From Cryptomeria japonica (taxonomy: Eukaryota > Streptophyta > Pinopsida > Cupressales > Cupressaceae), in NCBI RefSeq assembly GCF_030272615.1, contig NC_081409.1, positions 914,674,340 through 914,738,339 of the forward strand: a stretch of DNA of 64,000 nt. Reading direction: 5' to 3'. Shown piece after piece: positions 9,812-22,329 of this stretch; the first letter of the stretch is position 1; every line of letters begins with the position of its first letter. A program made the translations under genes and the position numbers. The notes under the pieces are model-generated. The model had not been told where the DNA came from, made no database searches, and saw nothing but the letters and a program-made list of their open reading frames with translations.

Positions 9812-12175
9812 GTTTTCACCTCCAGCATTAACATGCTTTGGTAACTGTGCAAATTGAAAAATTTAATCTTACATCAAAGTTTTATTTTTGTTCTTATTAA
9901 TCTATTTTAAAAATTATTAATTTTTTGATCAATCATTGACTGTTTCATTTTTTGCTGGGTTTATTTATTTTATTTTTAAAAATATTTACTAATTATTATA
10001 CAAGGTATATTGCAACCCAGCAGTCAAATTGAAATTTTAAAATATTTGTTTACTCGTGCAGGTACATGACAGGTACAGGATTAAGTGTAGCCCCGTTAAT
10101 TGACAAAATTGGCTGTCAGATTTACTGGGTATGGTAGATCCATCTACCTACTCAGATTTTTAATGAGAAAAATCTACGCAGCTAAAAGATGAAAATTTGA
10201 TAAATTAATTTTGGGCTCGGCAAGTAAATAAACGAATGATTTTTCTGGGTTTTTTTAATGCGGATTTGAAAACCCTTTCTCTTTCCGTTAATAAGAGGTT
10301 TTCTTTTTTCAAATGACTTAGGCGGTTTCATGAAATTTTAAAAGAATAGTGTTGAAATAATATAAAGTTTTTAATATCAATAAGGATATTAATTTTTTTT
10401 TTAATATTTATTTATTATTTTTTGGTTTTTATATATAATTATAATATGTCTATTTTTTTTAATACATTAGTAATAACATGTCAATTTGTGATTTATTGTT
10501 ATTTTAAAATAGAGCATCTTTTATGTAATTATTATAAATTTTGATATATATATATAGATATTAAAAATTTAAACATTAAATTCATAATTAAATGTTACTT
10601 AAAAAAATAGATGTTTATTATATAGTATTTACATATAAGTTTAAAATATTTTTAAAAATATTTTGTCTTAGTAGCATTATATTGCATGGTGTACAATGTA
10701 AAATGATTCACAATTATAATCTAATGATTTACCAACAAATCTCCTTTCTAAGCTTTCCAATTTTTTTAATTAAAATTATAGTATATGTTTAATGATAGAG
10801 GCACATTCCATATTTATTTGGAATAAATATTAATATTCACTTAATAATGTAATGGTTTAATAAAGGAATCATCATTACTACTTAATAATTTAATTTAATA
10901 GAATTTAAATTATCCCCTAATCTCTCATTAAATTCCCCCCAATTTAATTTACTGTCCCATTAATTAAATAATATTTTATTATTTAATTACTATCCCTTCA
11001 TCCATCATTTAATTAAATAATCTCTCATTATTTAATCAATATTCACTCCTCTACATTTATTAAATCTCATTTAATTAATATTTCATATCCTTCTCACCTA
11101 AATTAAATAAATGCCTCAATTTATTTAATTTGGGATTCAAATGCATATGAATATTAATTTATTTATTTATTTAAATCGCTAGAACTCTCCCAAACATGTC
11201 AAGTGACATCTTGAGAGGTTTCCACTCCCCTTGCCACTCCATGTCCCATTTCCTCCCTCATAATCTCATACCCTCTAATTGGTCCAACCTCCTAATCTCT
11301 TGGATGCATGTCCATTTCCTCATCCCTAGGAATCAAATTCAATCTCAACCCTTGATTCCTCCATGTAGTCCATGTCATCCATTTTCAACTTCCTAATGGC
11401 CTTTATATCCTTCATGATATTCCTTGTGGAAATTTGAATACTCGCAACTTTATTAGTCCCGCCTATCTATAGGCGGAGACTAATGTTTCCATCTCCCTCA
11501 TTTATCCAAGTAAATTTACTTCAAAAACCGTGTCAGATTTTTATACTATAGTTTACATTATAGTTCACATTATTTTATTTATTTTATTTATTGGCTAGTG
11601 AACTTTTTCCTGGGCTTTTTATTTTTTTTCCTTAAAATAAAAATAGATAGCCAATGAAACGTGAACAGAAAAAAAATTAGATAATTTTCTAATGTTTGAT
11701 TAAGTCACTTCGCGACAAGAATACACGCTGCAAGAAACAAATAATGGGGCCCACACAATTACATTATAAAATATAATTTTTTAATCTTTAACCAAATATA
11801 GCACCAAAAGGAAAGGCAAAGTGCTAATAAATATCTTCAAAAACCCTATGGAGAGGATTGAAGCTATTTTCCGAGTTGTTTTGGTTATATATATTTTTTA
11901 AATTGTTATTGTTAATTATTATGTTTTAAAAAATTCCTATAAAATATTAATTTAAAATTAATTTATAAAATAAAATAATATGATATAAACATGTTACATT
12001 TTTTTTTTTAAATTTCATATAATAATATAATATAGTTAAATGTTATATATTTAATTTTTATATAAAATTATTATTCAATTATATTTGTTTATTTTTTAAA
12101 TATATAACATAATTTATACTTATTATTATATCAAATATTTTAAGATATTATATGAAATACCATTTCTTATATATT
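9812..12175. other. AT-rich, gene-empty region
   Basis: Long AT-rich sequence with AATTAAAT and TTTATTTA iterations (notably 10810-11170) followed by a CT-biased segment with a TATA-like CTTTATATCC near 11400. That order resembles the LTRs at 41584 and 48759, but no TG...CA ends or duplications could be fixed. No ORF is credible. Confidence 0.45.
11452..11484. repeat. ATTAGTCCC palindrome, copy 2
   Basis: ATTAGTCCCGCCTA...TAGGCGGAGACTAAT, a 33-bp palindrome. Outer arms equal those of the copy at 9782, while the inner stem (CGCCTA/TAGGCG) differs but still pairs. That looks like structural conservation across a family. Confidence 0.6.
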
Positions 12176-12878
12176 ATCTCTCCCCCTTCTATCTCCTCTC
12201 TCCCTATCACAAACATAACATGTGCATATTGGCAATAAATCCTTATTACTCTCTACACTCTATATTGTCATATACATTTATCTTTCCTTCTCCCTCTTCC
12301 TCTATATTTTTCTATCGCTTCTGCTTTATATCCCTCTCTCTATCTTCCTACCTCTCTCTATCTTTATCTCTCCCTCTACCTCTCTCTATATCTATATCTA
12401 TTTGTCTCCCTCTATCTTCTTTCTTCCCCCTCTATCTCTACACATGTGTCCCTACATTCATTTATGTCTCTCCCTCTCTGTCCCTCACACTATTTTTAGC
12501 CCTCTATATATGTATCTCAATGTCTATTTATCTCTATCTCTCCATACTTCTTCTCTAAAATTCCCCTTTATCTCAATCTTGTCATCTCGTCCTCTCTCTT
12601 CACCCCTACATCTCTCCCTCACTCTATTTCTATCTATATATCACTTCCTATCTCTATATTTATATTTCTATCTCTCCCTAGATCTCTACCTCTACCTCTA
12701 CATATTTATCTCTTTCATCTCTATCTATCCCCATCTCATCTCTTTATCTCCCTCTCCTTCTCTCCTTCTCTCCATATCCCTTTCCTCCATCTCTATCTTC
12801 ATCTATACCCTTTTTATCTCTATCTCCTTATCCCCCCTCTCTCTCACTCTTCCCCACTCTATCTCTCCCCTGCAGTGA
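12176..12878. repeat. CT-rich microsatellite (TCTCYCTA)n
   Basis: Irregular TCTCTC, TATCTC and CCTCTC iterations, directly after AT-rich DNA. Open plus-strand frames through it (Ser/Leu/Tyr/Pro only) are composition artefacts. The same AT-rich-then-CT order appears, inverted, around 37960-38700. Confidence 0.92.
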
Positions 12879-12998
12879 CTATGTTTGACCTGAAGGGCTG
12901 CAAATCTTGTCCTTTAAATACTTTAAGACAACCTTTGTCCCACTTTCTAGAACAATTCATCTCATGCTTCTTAATAGGTTGTCGCTTGATCTTAAACT

Positions 12999-13395
12999 CT
13001 ACAAGCATGGATTTAAAAGCCCCAGTTCTGGTGGAAGCATTCTAATAGAGTTATCAAATAAATCAAGCTCCACCAAGCATGTTAAATGTTGGAAAATCTT
13101 TGTAATTTCAGACAAATTATTCTGGCCTAAATAAAAAATTTGGAGTTTCCTTAAGATGGACAAATCAGAAGGGACTTCTTGCAAATGCTTTCTCATCAAA
13201 AACTCTTGCAAATGTGGCATCTTGCAAATCCCACTCAGATCAAGAACCTCAAACTTTGAAAATGCTACAAAGACATCTTGTGGGAACCTAATTAAGTGAA
13301 CTTTTGTCAAGTTTTAAGCACCGAAGATTGAAAAGAGATGCAAATATTGCACCAGGCCGCTCCTCTATTTCTTCTTTCCAAAATCTAAAATCTAA
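12999..13395 (-). pseudogene. TNL leucine-rich repeat fragment
   Basis: Roughly five LRR-like repeats are readable, e.g. FEVLDLSGICKMPHLQEF, LRKLQIFYLGQNNLSEI and LVELDLFDNSIRMLPPEL. A second segment (ASLFNLRCLKL) precedes it in another frame, so there is a frameshift near 13312. It lies in the right order and strand to be the C-terminal end of the TNL at 14081-15740. Confidence 0.75.
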
Positions 13396-13610
13396 ATTTT
13401 AGCTCCACAACTGCCCACAAGCTGGTTATTATGAGCACTTCTACAATGATATTCATCACCACCACTCCCTTTCTCCTTGTTCCTCCATAAATTACCCATA
13501 ACCTATTGATTCTCATCTGGGAGTTGCCTACAACTATGATTTTTCAATATTCATATTGAATCACAACTGAAATCTTTAGCAGGTTACACGTCAAAGGTTT
13601 GTTGCCAAAA

Positions 13611-13672
13611 TTGTTCTCACTGAGTTTACGCTATTTGCCAATTGTCCTCACTGAGTTTACATTATTTGCCAA
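13611..13672. repeat. 31-bp tandem duplication
   Basis: TTGTYCTCACTGAGTTTAC...ATTTGCCAA occurs twice back to back (13611-13641 and 13642-13672) with three differences, followed by a third partial TTGTCC. It lies in the AT-rich spacer of the TNL pseudogene. Confidence 0.8.
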
Positions 13673-14080
13673 TTGTCCTATGCATGCAAAAATAGCCAGC
13701 CTGCAAGTATAATGTTTAAATTATAATCATTAAATCATAATATATAAATTACAATATTTTTACTAATTACTTGCATATCTATTTATAGTTTGATTAATTA
13801 CAGTCTTTATATAAATTAGAAATTACATTATATGAAAAGAAAAACTTCCTACCATGTCAAATATAAGCTCACCCAAATTAAAAAATTTATCATATATAAT
13901 ATTATTTATTATATAAATTTTTTATATGCTCAAAGTAACTTTATACTACTTAATTGTTCTCAACACTTCATTGCATTGCTAGCATGTTTTTAGCTAAAGG
14001 CAGGGACTCATGCTGTCTCACAGCTCTTGTTATTTTTATTAATATACAAGTTAAAAATGGGAAGAATGAAGATAAGTTGA

Positions 14081-15105
14081 TCAAATGCGAATCATCGATT
14101 TGTTTGAAGGAATAGAGGCCGTACATCTCCGATGAATTATATCTGCATTTTCAAATTCAACAAGGCATTTCTGTTGGAGAGTCTCAAGACAATCGAATCC
14201 CCTGTTATCCAATCCATCCAAAACCTTCTCTACCAGATCACTGTCTTCTCCAACTAAGAAATGGGCAATGTCTAAAAAGGCCTCTTTCTCTGTACTGTTC
14301 AGAGATTGATAGCTAACCTTCACTACCTTCTCTAATATATCATTTGGCAGTTGTTTACGAAAGGTTTCCAATTTCCGCATCCAGTAGCTTCAATCTCGGT
14401 TTCCAGAGAGCAGTCCAGCAAAAACTTTTATGGCTAGAGGAAAGCCCCCACACATGTGCACCAACTCTTCAACCAGATCTTGAAAATTGATTAGAGGTTT
14501 AGGCCGATGGAAAGCGTACCAACAGAAGAGCATTTGGGCATCTTTTTCATCTAACAACTTGACATCATATAATTCTATTTCAGAAGGGGCAAACAAATCT
14601 CTATCTCTTACCGTCACCAAAATCAGACTGCCTTTTTCCCACAACATCCTTGACAAATAAAAGATTCTCTATTTGTTCTCGATTAGTAATGCCATCGAAA
14701 ACAATCAGAACTGGTGGGCAACCTTGCAGATGCTTTCGAAGAACGCTCCGCCCCTCAAATATGTTATCGGAATGCAAATTCCGATCACCCAGCAGATCCC
14801 TAAGGAAGGTTTGCTGTAGAGATGGTAAATACTTTTTACTGACCTCAGACAAGAAACACGACCTAAGGAATTGAGAACGCTTGGAGTTGTAGAGATGAGC
14901 AACAAGAGTTGATTTACCAGATCCGCCAAGTCCCACAATCCCCACAACCTTGATACCATTTAATTCAGTTCTATTCAAAGCCTCTTTCTAGAAACGCTGA
15001 GCCGCTTGATGGAGTCCCACAGGGTATTCGCCCAAATCCAGTTCTTCCCTTTTCACCTCTTTCAACACACCCTCCACAATGCTATCCAAAAGATCTCCAA
15101 GGTCG
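14081..15105 (-). pseudogene. TNL NB-ARC region, broken by two stops and a frameshift
   Basis: In order: linker ELDLGEYPVGLHQAAQRF then stop TAG; KEALNRTELNGIKVVGIVGL leading into the P-loop GLGGSGKST; kinase-2-like VLIVFDGI (family usually has DD where FDG stands); frameshift at GGGAAAAAGG; RNBS-B GSLILVTVRDRDLF; GLPL-type CGGFPLAIKVFAGLLSG; stop TGA after GNRD; then an ARC2 segment LPNDILEKVVKVSYQSLNST. It ends before any MHD motif. The TGA is a plausible CGA-to-TGA change at a CpG. Confidence 0.85.
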
Positions 15106-15210
15106 CTGAAACAATTTTTTATAAACTAATTTCAAATATGAGAGATGTTCGAAGCAATGCTTACTGAAGTATCCATATATTACACAGTTACAGGTAATGA
15201 AGATACTTAC
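15106..15210 (-). other. TNL intron 1
   Basis: Donor GTAAGT (minus strand, 15210-15205) and acceptor TTGTTTCAG ending at 15106. Joining exon 1 (...NGI, phase 2) to the next exon (CGACCTTGG...) keeps the frame as NGIDDLGDLLDSIVEG. That is the normal TIR-to-NB-ARC linker position for an intron in plant TNLs. Confidence 0.8.
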
Positions 15211-15740
15211 TCTATGCCGTTTCTGTAAACTAGGCCAGAAACATGTGAGACTTTTTTGAGGGCATTTACCCATTTCTTTACCTGTTGGATTTCGACCCTG
15301 CCCTTATTTCTGTGTTCCTGAATGTGATGGGCATATGCTCCACTCTCAATATAGCGAAGGTCTGAGGGTTTGATGTCATAGAAGATAGGGATAATCTTTC
15401 GGTCAGGACAATCCAACATCCATAAGAGCTCATCCAGACACCAAGTAGATTTTGCATACGTTTCAGAGAAAATGGCTATGTGTACAGAGGCACTTTTAAT
15501 GGCTTTTATAATTGCAGGGGATATAGAGTCTCCCGTTTGGAGTTCTTGATTGTCCAAAAACACCTTCAGTTCACATTTCTTAAGGTCACGATAGATGAGG
15601 CTGGCAAGAGTTTTCTTAATGTCAGGTCCCCTGTGATTAATGAAAACATCATAGCTTGGGAGTACTGGTTCTATGGTAGAATCCAAACAGTACAGAAAAC
15701 TAAAAGCCTTAGAGCCGTGGCAGATAACTGAATCAGACAA
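15211..15740 (-). pseudogene. TNL exon 1: TIR domain, intact reading frame
   Basis: From the ATG at 15740 the frame is open through 176 codons to the splice donor (exon ends GGCATAGA before GTAAGT at 15205-15210). The TIR begins with VFINHRGPDIKK at residues 32-43. It contains the loop FLDNQELQTGDSISPAI and the block WCLDEL at residues 100-105. The Glu at residue 104 lies at the position that is catalytic in plant TIR NADases. This exon alone looks undamaged and could in principle encode a TIR-only product if transcribed, which is inference. Confidence 0.85.
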
Positions 15741-15874
15741 CAGCCATATTTCTTATCCAAGAAAACCCTAAAACGGCTTAGTTGTCTGCTGCAAGAGTTG
15801 CCCAGCGATTCCTCACACCATGAAGGCACATGTATCCAATATGTTTGATGGGTTTTATGCTTCTCTGAATTCAT

Positions 15875-17288
15875 AATTATTAACTAGTTTTGTTGATATA
15901 ATTACTTTGAAAATAACATTAGTAAAAAATTTCAACAATGCATCTTTGATTAGGTCTGTAGCATCTTTGTAATTGTTATCATTCATTGGCTTATTCAAAT
16001 CTTGTTGCATGGAATTAATAGTTATCATATGCATCGTTAAGCATGATGAAGGATGCGTATGGAAATAATAGTACCAGAAAATCAGCTAGACAATCTCTTG
16101 AACTCAATTCAAAAACTCATTCAAATGTGCAAAATACATGACAAATCCGATCTACAATGCAAGGCGTAAGCACTACAAAATAATCTGAAATCTGCTAATA
16201 TCTGATATAAATCAGTCCCAAATCAGTTCATATGCAGCAAAAACTACAAGCATAAACTATCACCTTCAACTATGCCTTCTGCTCCTCGACTGGCTCTTCC
16301 ATCTTCGAACCCCATAAGCAACAATTTGAAATCCGATTTAAAAATCTTCAATATCTGACATAAATCAGTCACATATGCAAAGGAAGATTATATGTACTTA
16401 AGCAACCTTCAAATTGAAAATTAAAACTCCAATTTTGAGCTAGAATGCACTATAATCTCTCATGCAAAATTACCAATTTTAGGAAATGTGATGCCATGAA
16501 TAATCCCCCTATAGTTACCACAACTAATTAGTAGATAACCCAATCAAAACCCCTTTTAAGATTAAAGATCCCACAAAAAATCATTTAAATTTTACATTAA
16601 AAATTGTCATAATGTTGCACAAGTCCACTTCAACTTCCACCAATGAAAAATATTAATAACATAAATTATCAATGTAAAATCATGTTTTCCTCAAATACCA
16701 TGTCCAAACAAGGAAGCCACCAAAATATAATAAATAAAATATAAAAAAGTCCACTTATGTGTAACAATCACCACTCAGTTGCTACTATTTTTTATTTTTT
16801 TTCTCTTTTGATTCACATTCACAAGTGCCAACTTAATCGACCAAACTTCTTGATCTAACTTAGAAGTGTCAACTTCTTAATTTCTTCAATTGTCATACTG
16901 ATGACAATCCTATACTACCACTTATGCTTGCACTCAAAGGTGGTAAGCTCTTGAGGTCAAGATCCCTATTAGACCTAAACCTAACCCTCAAGGGTTCATT
17001 CTAGATGACCCTGCCTACGCATCCCTTCAAGGGAAGTCAGAAGCTTCGTAGTTCATCCCCAAAGGTTAGAGGAAGTTCATCCTCTCCTCTTGTATAAGAT
17101 CCTTGATCTCTCTTTAAACCAAGACTATTTGTCAAAACTAGCCCAATAGCAATAACCAATTGATAACAAGTAACGTACAAACGTACACAATTACATTGGG
17201 GCTCATCCCCTTCCAGAATTCCAATTCCATAGAGAGTGATTTGAGCACTCTCATTAACACATCGGACTTGCTCGTACACATCACACAC
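15875..17288. other. No gene recognised upstream of the TNL
   Basis: AT-rich sequence. A short motif ATCTGAYATAAATCAGTC appears twice (about 16200 and 16350), which is weak local duplication. No TATA or clear TNL promoter could be picked out, and open frames near 17037-17497 (minus) are shadows of the 33-bp minisatellite. Confidence 0.45.
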
Positions 17289-17475
17289 ATGATGACTAGC
17301 TTTGGCTTACGTCGCATATATAAAGTGACTAGCTCTAGCATACATCCTATACTCATAGGGACTAGCTTCAATATACATCTCTCATAGATAGGACTAGCTT
17401 CAATATACATCTCTCGTAGATAGTGACTAGCTTCAGTAGGCATCTCATACCTATTGACTAGCATTTGCATAGCAA
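17289..17475. repeat. 33-bp minisatellite, six units
   Basis: The phase marker GACTAGC occurs at 17294, 17327, 17360, 17392, 17425 and 17456, i.e. spacings 33, 33, 32, 33 and 31. A typical unit reads GACTAGCTTCAATATACATC then TCTCATAGATAG. The two central units are nearly identical and the outer ones diverged. Confidence 0.85.
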
Positions 17476-20400
17476 GGAACTGACATATCCACAACAACTA
17501 GCTACCACTTGCCCATAGTGCATCCCAGATAAAAGAAAGGTTGGTGCACTACGTACTACATTGTGGGACACATTGTTTTGCCTAGTCTTTTGCACCAACA
17601 AGTAAGTGGGGACAAGATTCGATGTATCCCATACTACATCGGGTATCTATGCTCATCCTAACAAGTTAAGTATACCACTTCCACACACACACACACACAT
17701 ATACCCAGATTATACAAAGTTTGGTCCAATTATTACCTACCAATTCTTTATTAGAAATTCTCTCCTCTGCAGTCTACTGGACAGCTAAACAACAAAGATA
17801 TCCATCACTGGCATGCAACTGGCCCCTAGGCCTACATGCTCCTAGCAGAATCTTCCCAATACCCTAGATCTAAGTGGGGTATCCCTCTCCTGCATGCAAC
17901 TGGCGATAACCATTTGCTAACTAGGTGGTATAGTTGACAGTCTACTGACATAGTACGCTCCTCAACTACTGTCAATCTTGAGCGGATAAGCTTACCTTAT
18001 GCAGCCCATAGGATTTCCATTGGTGATCACCTCAGATGGAGAAGGGTAGCCTATGCATTGAGGTATACAACTTCTACATATGCCCTCATAAGGCCCTCAC
18101 TCCATCCGTAGTTGTAAAATTCAGCACCTATACATGGCTTAGCACTATAACTGGAAGAGAGGTTCCTAATTCAGAACAAATAGATCATAATTGACTAATC
18201 TAGGAGTATACACAAGACTTGTAGGTCTAGGATTAAATTACACAACCACATAAGATCACTTGGATCCAACATAAGATTGTCTCTACTCAATAGATAAACA
18301 AACTGACCATAAGGTGGTCTACCCTTTCATTTCATCATCTAATCATTCAAAAACATGATTTATATTAAATACGAGTTATAATGCTTTTTTAACTCTTTTG
18401 TAATCTCCTAATGCCTATTTGGCCTCCTTTTAAGCCTACTAAAGAGGAAAGGTCAACAAGTTAGGAACAACCCCATACCTTGGAGTTTTCCCCCCCAAGA
18501 CCCTACCCCTACGGACTTGAAGTCATAGAGGCATCCTTCACCCAAGGACTACCTACGTTCTTGCTTCCAAATGGATCAAATTCACACGTAGTTCTCCTTA
18601 CAAGGTTTCTCTCAAAGCACACCTATGCACCATATAACCCATTGTAGAAGTACACAAGTATTTAGAGTTTCCCCCAAGGAATGTAATGTTACATTATTAA
18701 TGATAAAACATAGGATAATTATTTTATCAACTTACATTGAGGCTAAAATACTAGGTATATATATACTCACTACCAAAGCAATCTTATCGAATAAAGGTCA
18801 AATTCATCATTGTTCAAATAGGGTTCCTTTTTCTTCTTTTTCGATTCTCAACTATTGATAATGCTCAACAATGAGTAGGGAACACTGACCCTATTCCTAA
18901 TCTAGTGAGCATATTCAATGACACTAAAATCCAAGGATATTCAAATCTCAAATCAATCTCTACCATTGTTATTCCTAATTTAACATAAGCATCCCAAAAT
19001 ATCCTATAGTTCATGTCTTGACACAATTGTTAGATTGATTACTTAACACTAATTTCTCCTCGTTTGCACCAACCATTCTTATCATTGAATTAGCTAATTG
19101 CGTTTTAGTGGATACATAATGTGAAGACGCATTTTATAATCACTAGTAAAAAGTCCCAAAATTATATTCTAGTGCAAAGCCATGTGGGGTTTATTGGTTA
19201 GTTCATAAGAGTGAACAATACTCTTGGGTGCAATATGATGGGGTTGGTGTCCCTTATTGATCTAATTAAGGATACTTAGGTATGAGATTGTCTAGGCAAT
19301 CTTGATTTCGTCTAAGAATAGGAAATTAATAAGGTATATAAGTCCATATAAGGTAGTATTCATATATTGTTAACATTCTTCCATAATGCCAAAGACTTTA
19401 TAAAATTCCCAATGAGGTTCCACTATGGCATGGTGTAATGATAACGGGTATATATTGTATTATAGAATCGCATAGGCTTGAATAGTTTTAGCACACTAAA
19501 AAGCATGATCCATTTATGTTCAAAACATATAATGATAGATCCTCTAATTTAGAAGTTTAGTTAAATATCTTTTAACAGTAGTATATTGTTTCATCCATGT
19601 TTTAGTGCAAGGCTCACACAATTAACTTAGTTCTACATTATTTATATTACCCCTTTACTGTCAATAAATAATAACCATCTCTAACTAGTCTAATTGCATA
19701 GTGACTCTTGATTTGTTTCCAATATTACCTATGTCTAATATCTCATAGGTCTTAAAACATAGGTGTATATAATTTGATTTAGCCATGAGTCCTACACAAA
19801 CATACCATCATCCAACACATCGTAGTACCCTTTTCATAGTTCCCATGATAGTTCTCCTACCAAGGTTATTGTACTTGAGAGGTCAATAAACATCATATAG
19901 TCAAGTAAAGTTGTTATCCATTAGTTTGAGCCAAACAATTAAGGGTATCAATTGTAACCAAAAGACATGTTTAATAATAGGTTGTCTTAGTACCACATAG
20001 TGAAGTCATTCTCCCAAATGTCATTATGTAATTGTAAGTCGAGATTATATTAAATCATATTCTTAATACACAACATAAGAAGGTCAATGCAACTGTAGAT
20101 CCGACCCAAAATTCTATGTCGATTCAATAATGAACACAAATTGTGATGCTCATGGTATTTTTTAATAAACTTAAGAATCTCTCAATTTTACAACTCATTG
20201 TCACACTATTACTAAGATGGATGATTTATTTAGGCTTAAAGAAAATACCCACAACTTAATAGATAATAAATTACAAATAATCAATAGATAGCCTCATACA
20301 AGTGGCATTCCATTATATCTCGATTTCCACCTATTTCTATTAAGAATAATTTAATCCCACTCCAGTATTATATTACAACCAATTATATCTTATCATATGA

Positions 20401-21520
20401 TTAAAACCAAAATGAAACGTAATTACACATCGTGCTCGCCATCCCTTTCTCTATATAGAAATGAATGATTCAAGATGCATCCACTAATAATATGATGAAA
20501 TATTAATAAAAACATGGGTGCTTGCAAGAAGTTGAGTCGACTTTTTGGCCAAAAAGTGGAAGTGTTTTCCCTATTTTTTAGAATTCGTCCTATTTGACCT
20601 AAAATTTTGAAACACTTAAAGAATGAATCTTGAAAAAAGTCACACTAGAAAATGTAATGCTCTAAGTCTAATTTCCAAATATGTAATTTATTTTAATACC
20701 CAGATCTTAAAAATTAAGTTTGAATAGGCATTACTAAAACCTATAGTTTAAAAGTCACTTTTTCAGGACCATACCATGCCCATGTACGACAAGCGTAATT
20801 TGACCTAAATAAAAGTATTTTTTCTTAATCCTTTTGGGAAAAGATTTTTAGCTCACTCACCTTTGATGAGGATAACTTTTTGTAAATTTTTTTGCTTTTT
20901 TTAATCAATTTTTTATTGGGAATAATTATTGTTTTGAAAAACCCTTGTGTACGACAAACATAATTTGACCTAAACTTAACATTTTTTATTTATTTTTTTA
21001 AAACTATATAGAATTGTCTCTAGTTTGATACCATATAATTTGCTTTTCAAAAAACTTAAAGACAAAAAGTTATTAAAAAACTAAAAAACCCTATTATGTC
21101 AAGTTTATGGACCTTTTTCATTAGAAATTGTTTTAAAAATTAAAAAATTGATCCTTTTTTTTTTTTAAAAATAACATATTTGGAATCTAGACACTCTCTA
21201 CTGTAATGGGTTTTTATTGTTTTAAAAAAAATCTGAAAATTTGGTGTTCAGATATATTTTTGAAATTATTATTTTGTATGGAGATTGATTTGGCCTTCAA
21301 GTTGCAGGTCAAACCAGGTCCAAGCCATAGGGTCAGCACTCCAAGCCATTTCCCAAACCAAAACCCAAAGGGGAAACTGAACCAAAATCCATTTTTTTAC
21401 AAATGGGATCTCGTTTTGTTTTAAAATAATTAAAAATACATTTAGCAAACGAGATCTCATTTTAAAAGTAAACGGGATCTTGTTTCTTTTTTTTATTATT
21501 ATTTATTAAAAATAACGTAT
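17476..21520. other. Gene-empty region
   Basis: About 4 kb with only a short CA run (about 17683-17700), AT-rich stretches and scattered short frames. No domain, LTR end, tRNA-like head or tandem array found on either strand. Probably decayed transposon sequence, but nothing proves it. Confidence 0.4.
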
Positions 21521-21522
21521 AG

Positions 21523-21622
21523 ATACATGAAATATAAAATTTAAGTATAAGAAAGGAAAAAGATAAAGGGAACCTTTTGTCTCTTTCCCTTCTTTTACTT
21601 TAACTTATATTTCATGTATATA
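21523..21622. repeat. Imperfect hairpin, about 45-bp arms
   Basis: The left arm starts ATACATGAAATATAAA and continues to AAAGGG. The right arm (CTCTTTCCCTTC...TTATATTTCATGTATA) is its imperfect complement. The centre is near 21572. The fold could be a small inverted-repeat element or a hairpin RNA. It lies just left of the CT/AT microsatellite. Confidence 0.65.
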
Positions 21623-21723
21623 TTGATAGAATGTTTGAGAGTGGTTTCAATTCTCTAAGAGTTATAATGCAAATTCTAAATTTTAGAAGATCTTATAAAT
21701 TTTCAGACAATCAAATTTTAGCA

Positions 21724-22245
<522 letters not shown>

Positions 22246-22329
22246 GTTAGATGTTTAAATATTTAAATTTCTTTCTGATATGTTTAAATGTTATGTATAT
22301 GTCTAGATGTTTTCAAAGTTATGTATAAA

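Larger units (their letters stand above)
12999..15740 (-). pseudogene. TIR-NBS-LRR (TNL) immune receptor pseudogene
   Basis: Intact TNLs are cytoplasmic or nuclear immune receptors: the TIR domain cleaves NAD+, NB-ARC binds ATP/ADP, and LRRs sense effectors. Here, from 5' to 3' on the minus strand, there is a TIR exon, a 105-bp intron with good splice sites, NB-ARC pieces and an LRR fragment. The damage visible is an in-frame TAG at 14988-14990, a +1 frameshift in the A5 run at 14633-14637, an in-frame TGA at 14390-14392, loss of the MHD motif region, and a frameshift in the LRR piece near 13312. No continuous receptor can be made. The intron shows it is not a processed copy. The TIR style resembles conifer TNLs. 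Bases 13400-14080 are AT-rich and could be a second intron or lost coding sequence. Confidence 0.88.

Noticed and set aside
12220-12878. Long Ser/Leu/Tyr-rich ORFs
   Set aside because: They are translations of CT-rich simple repeats; the same holds for 21631-22266, 36425-36794 and 37924-38724.
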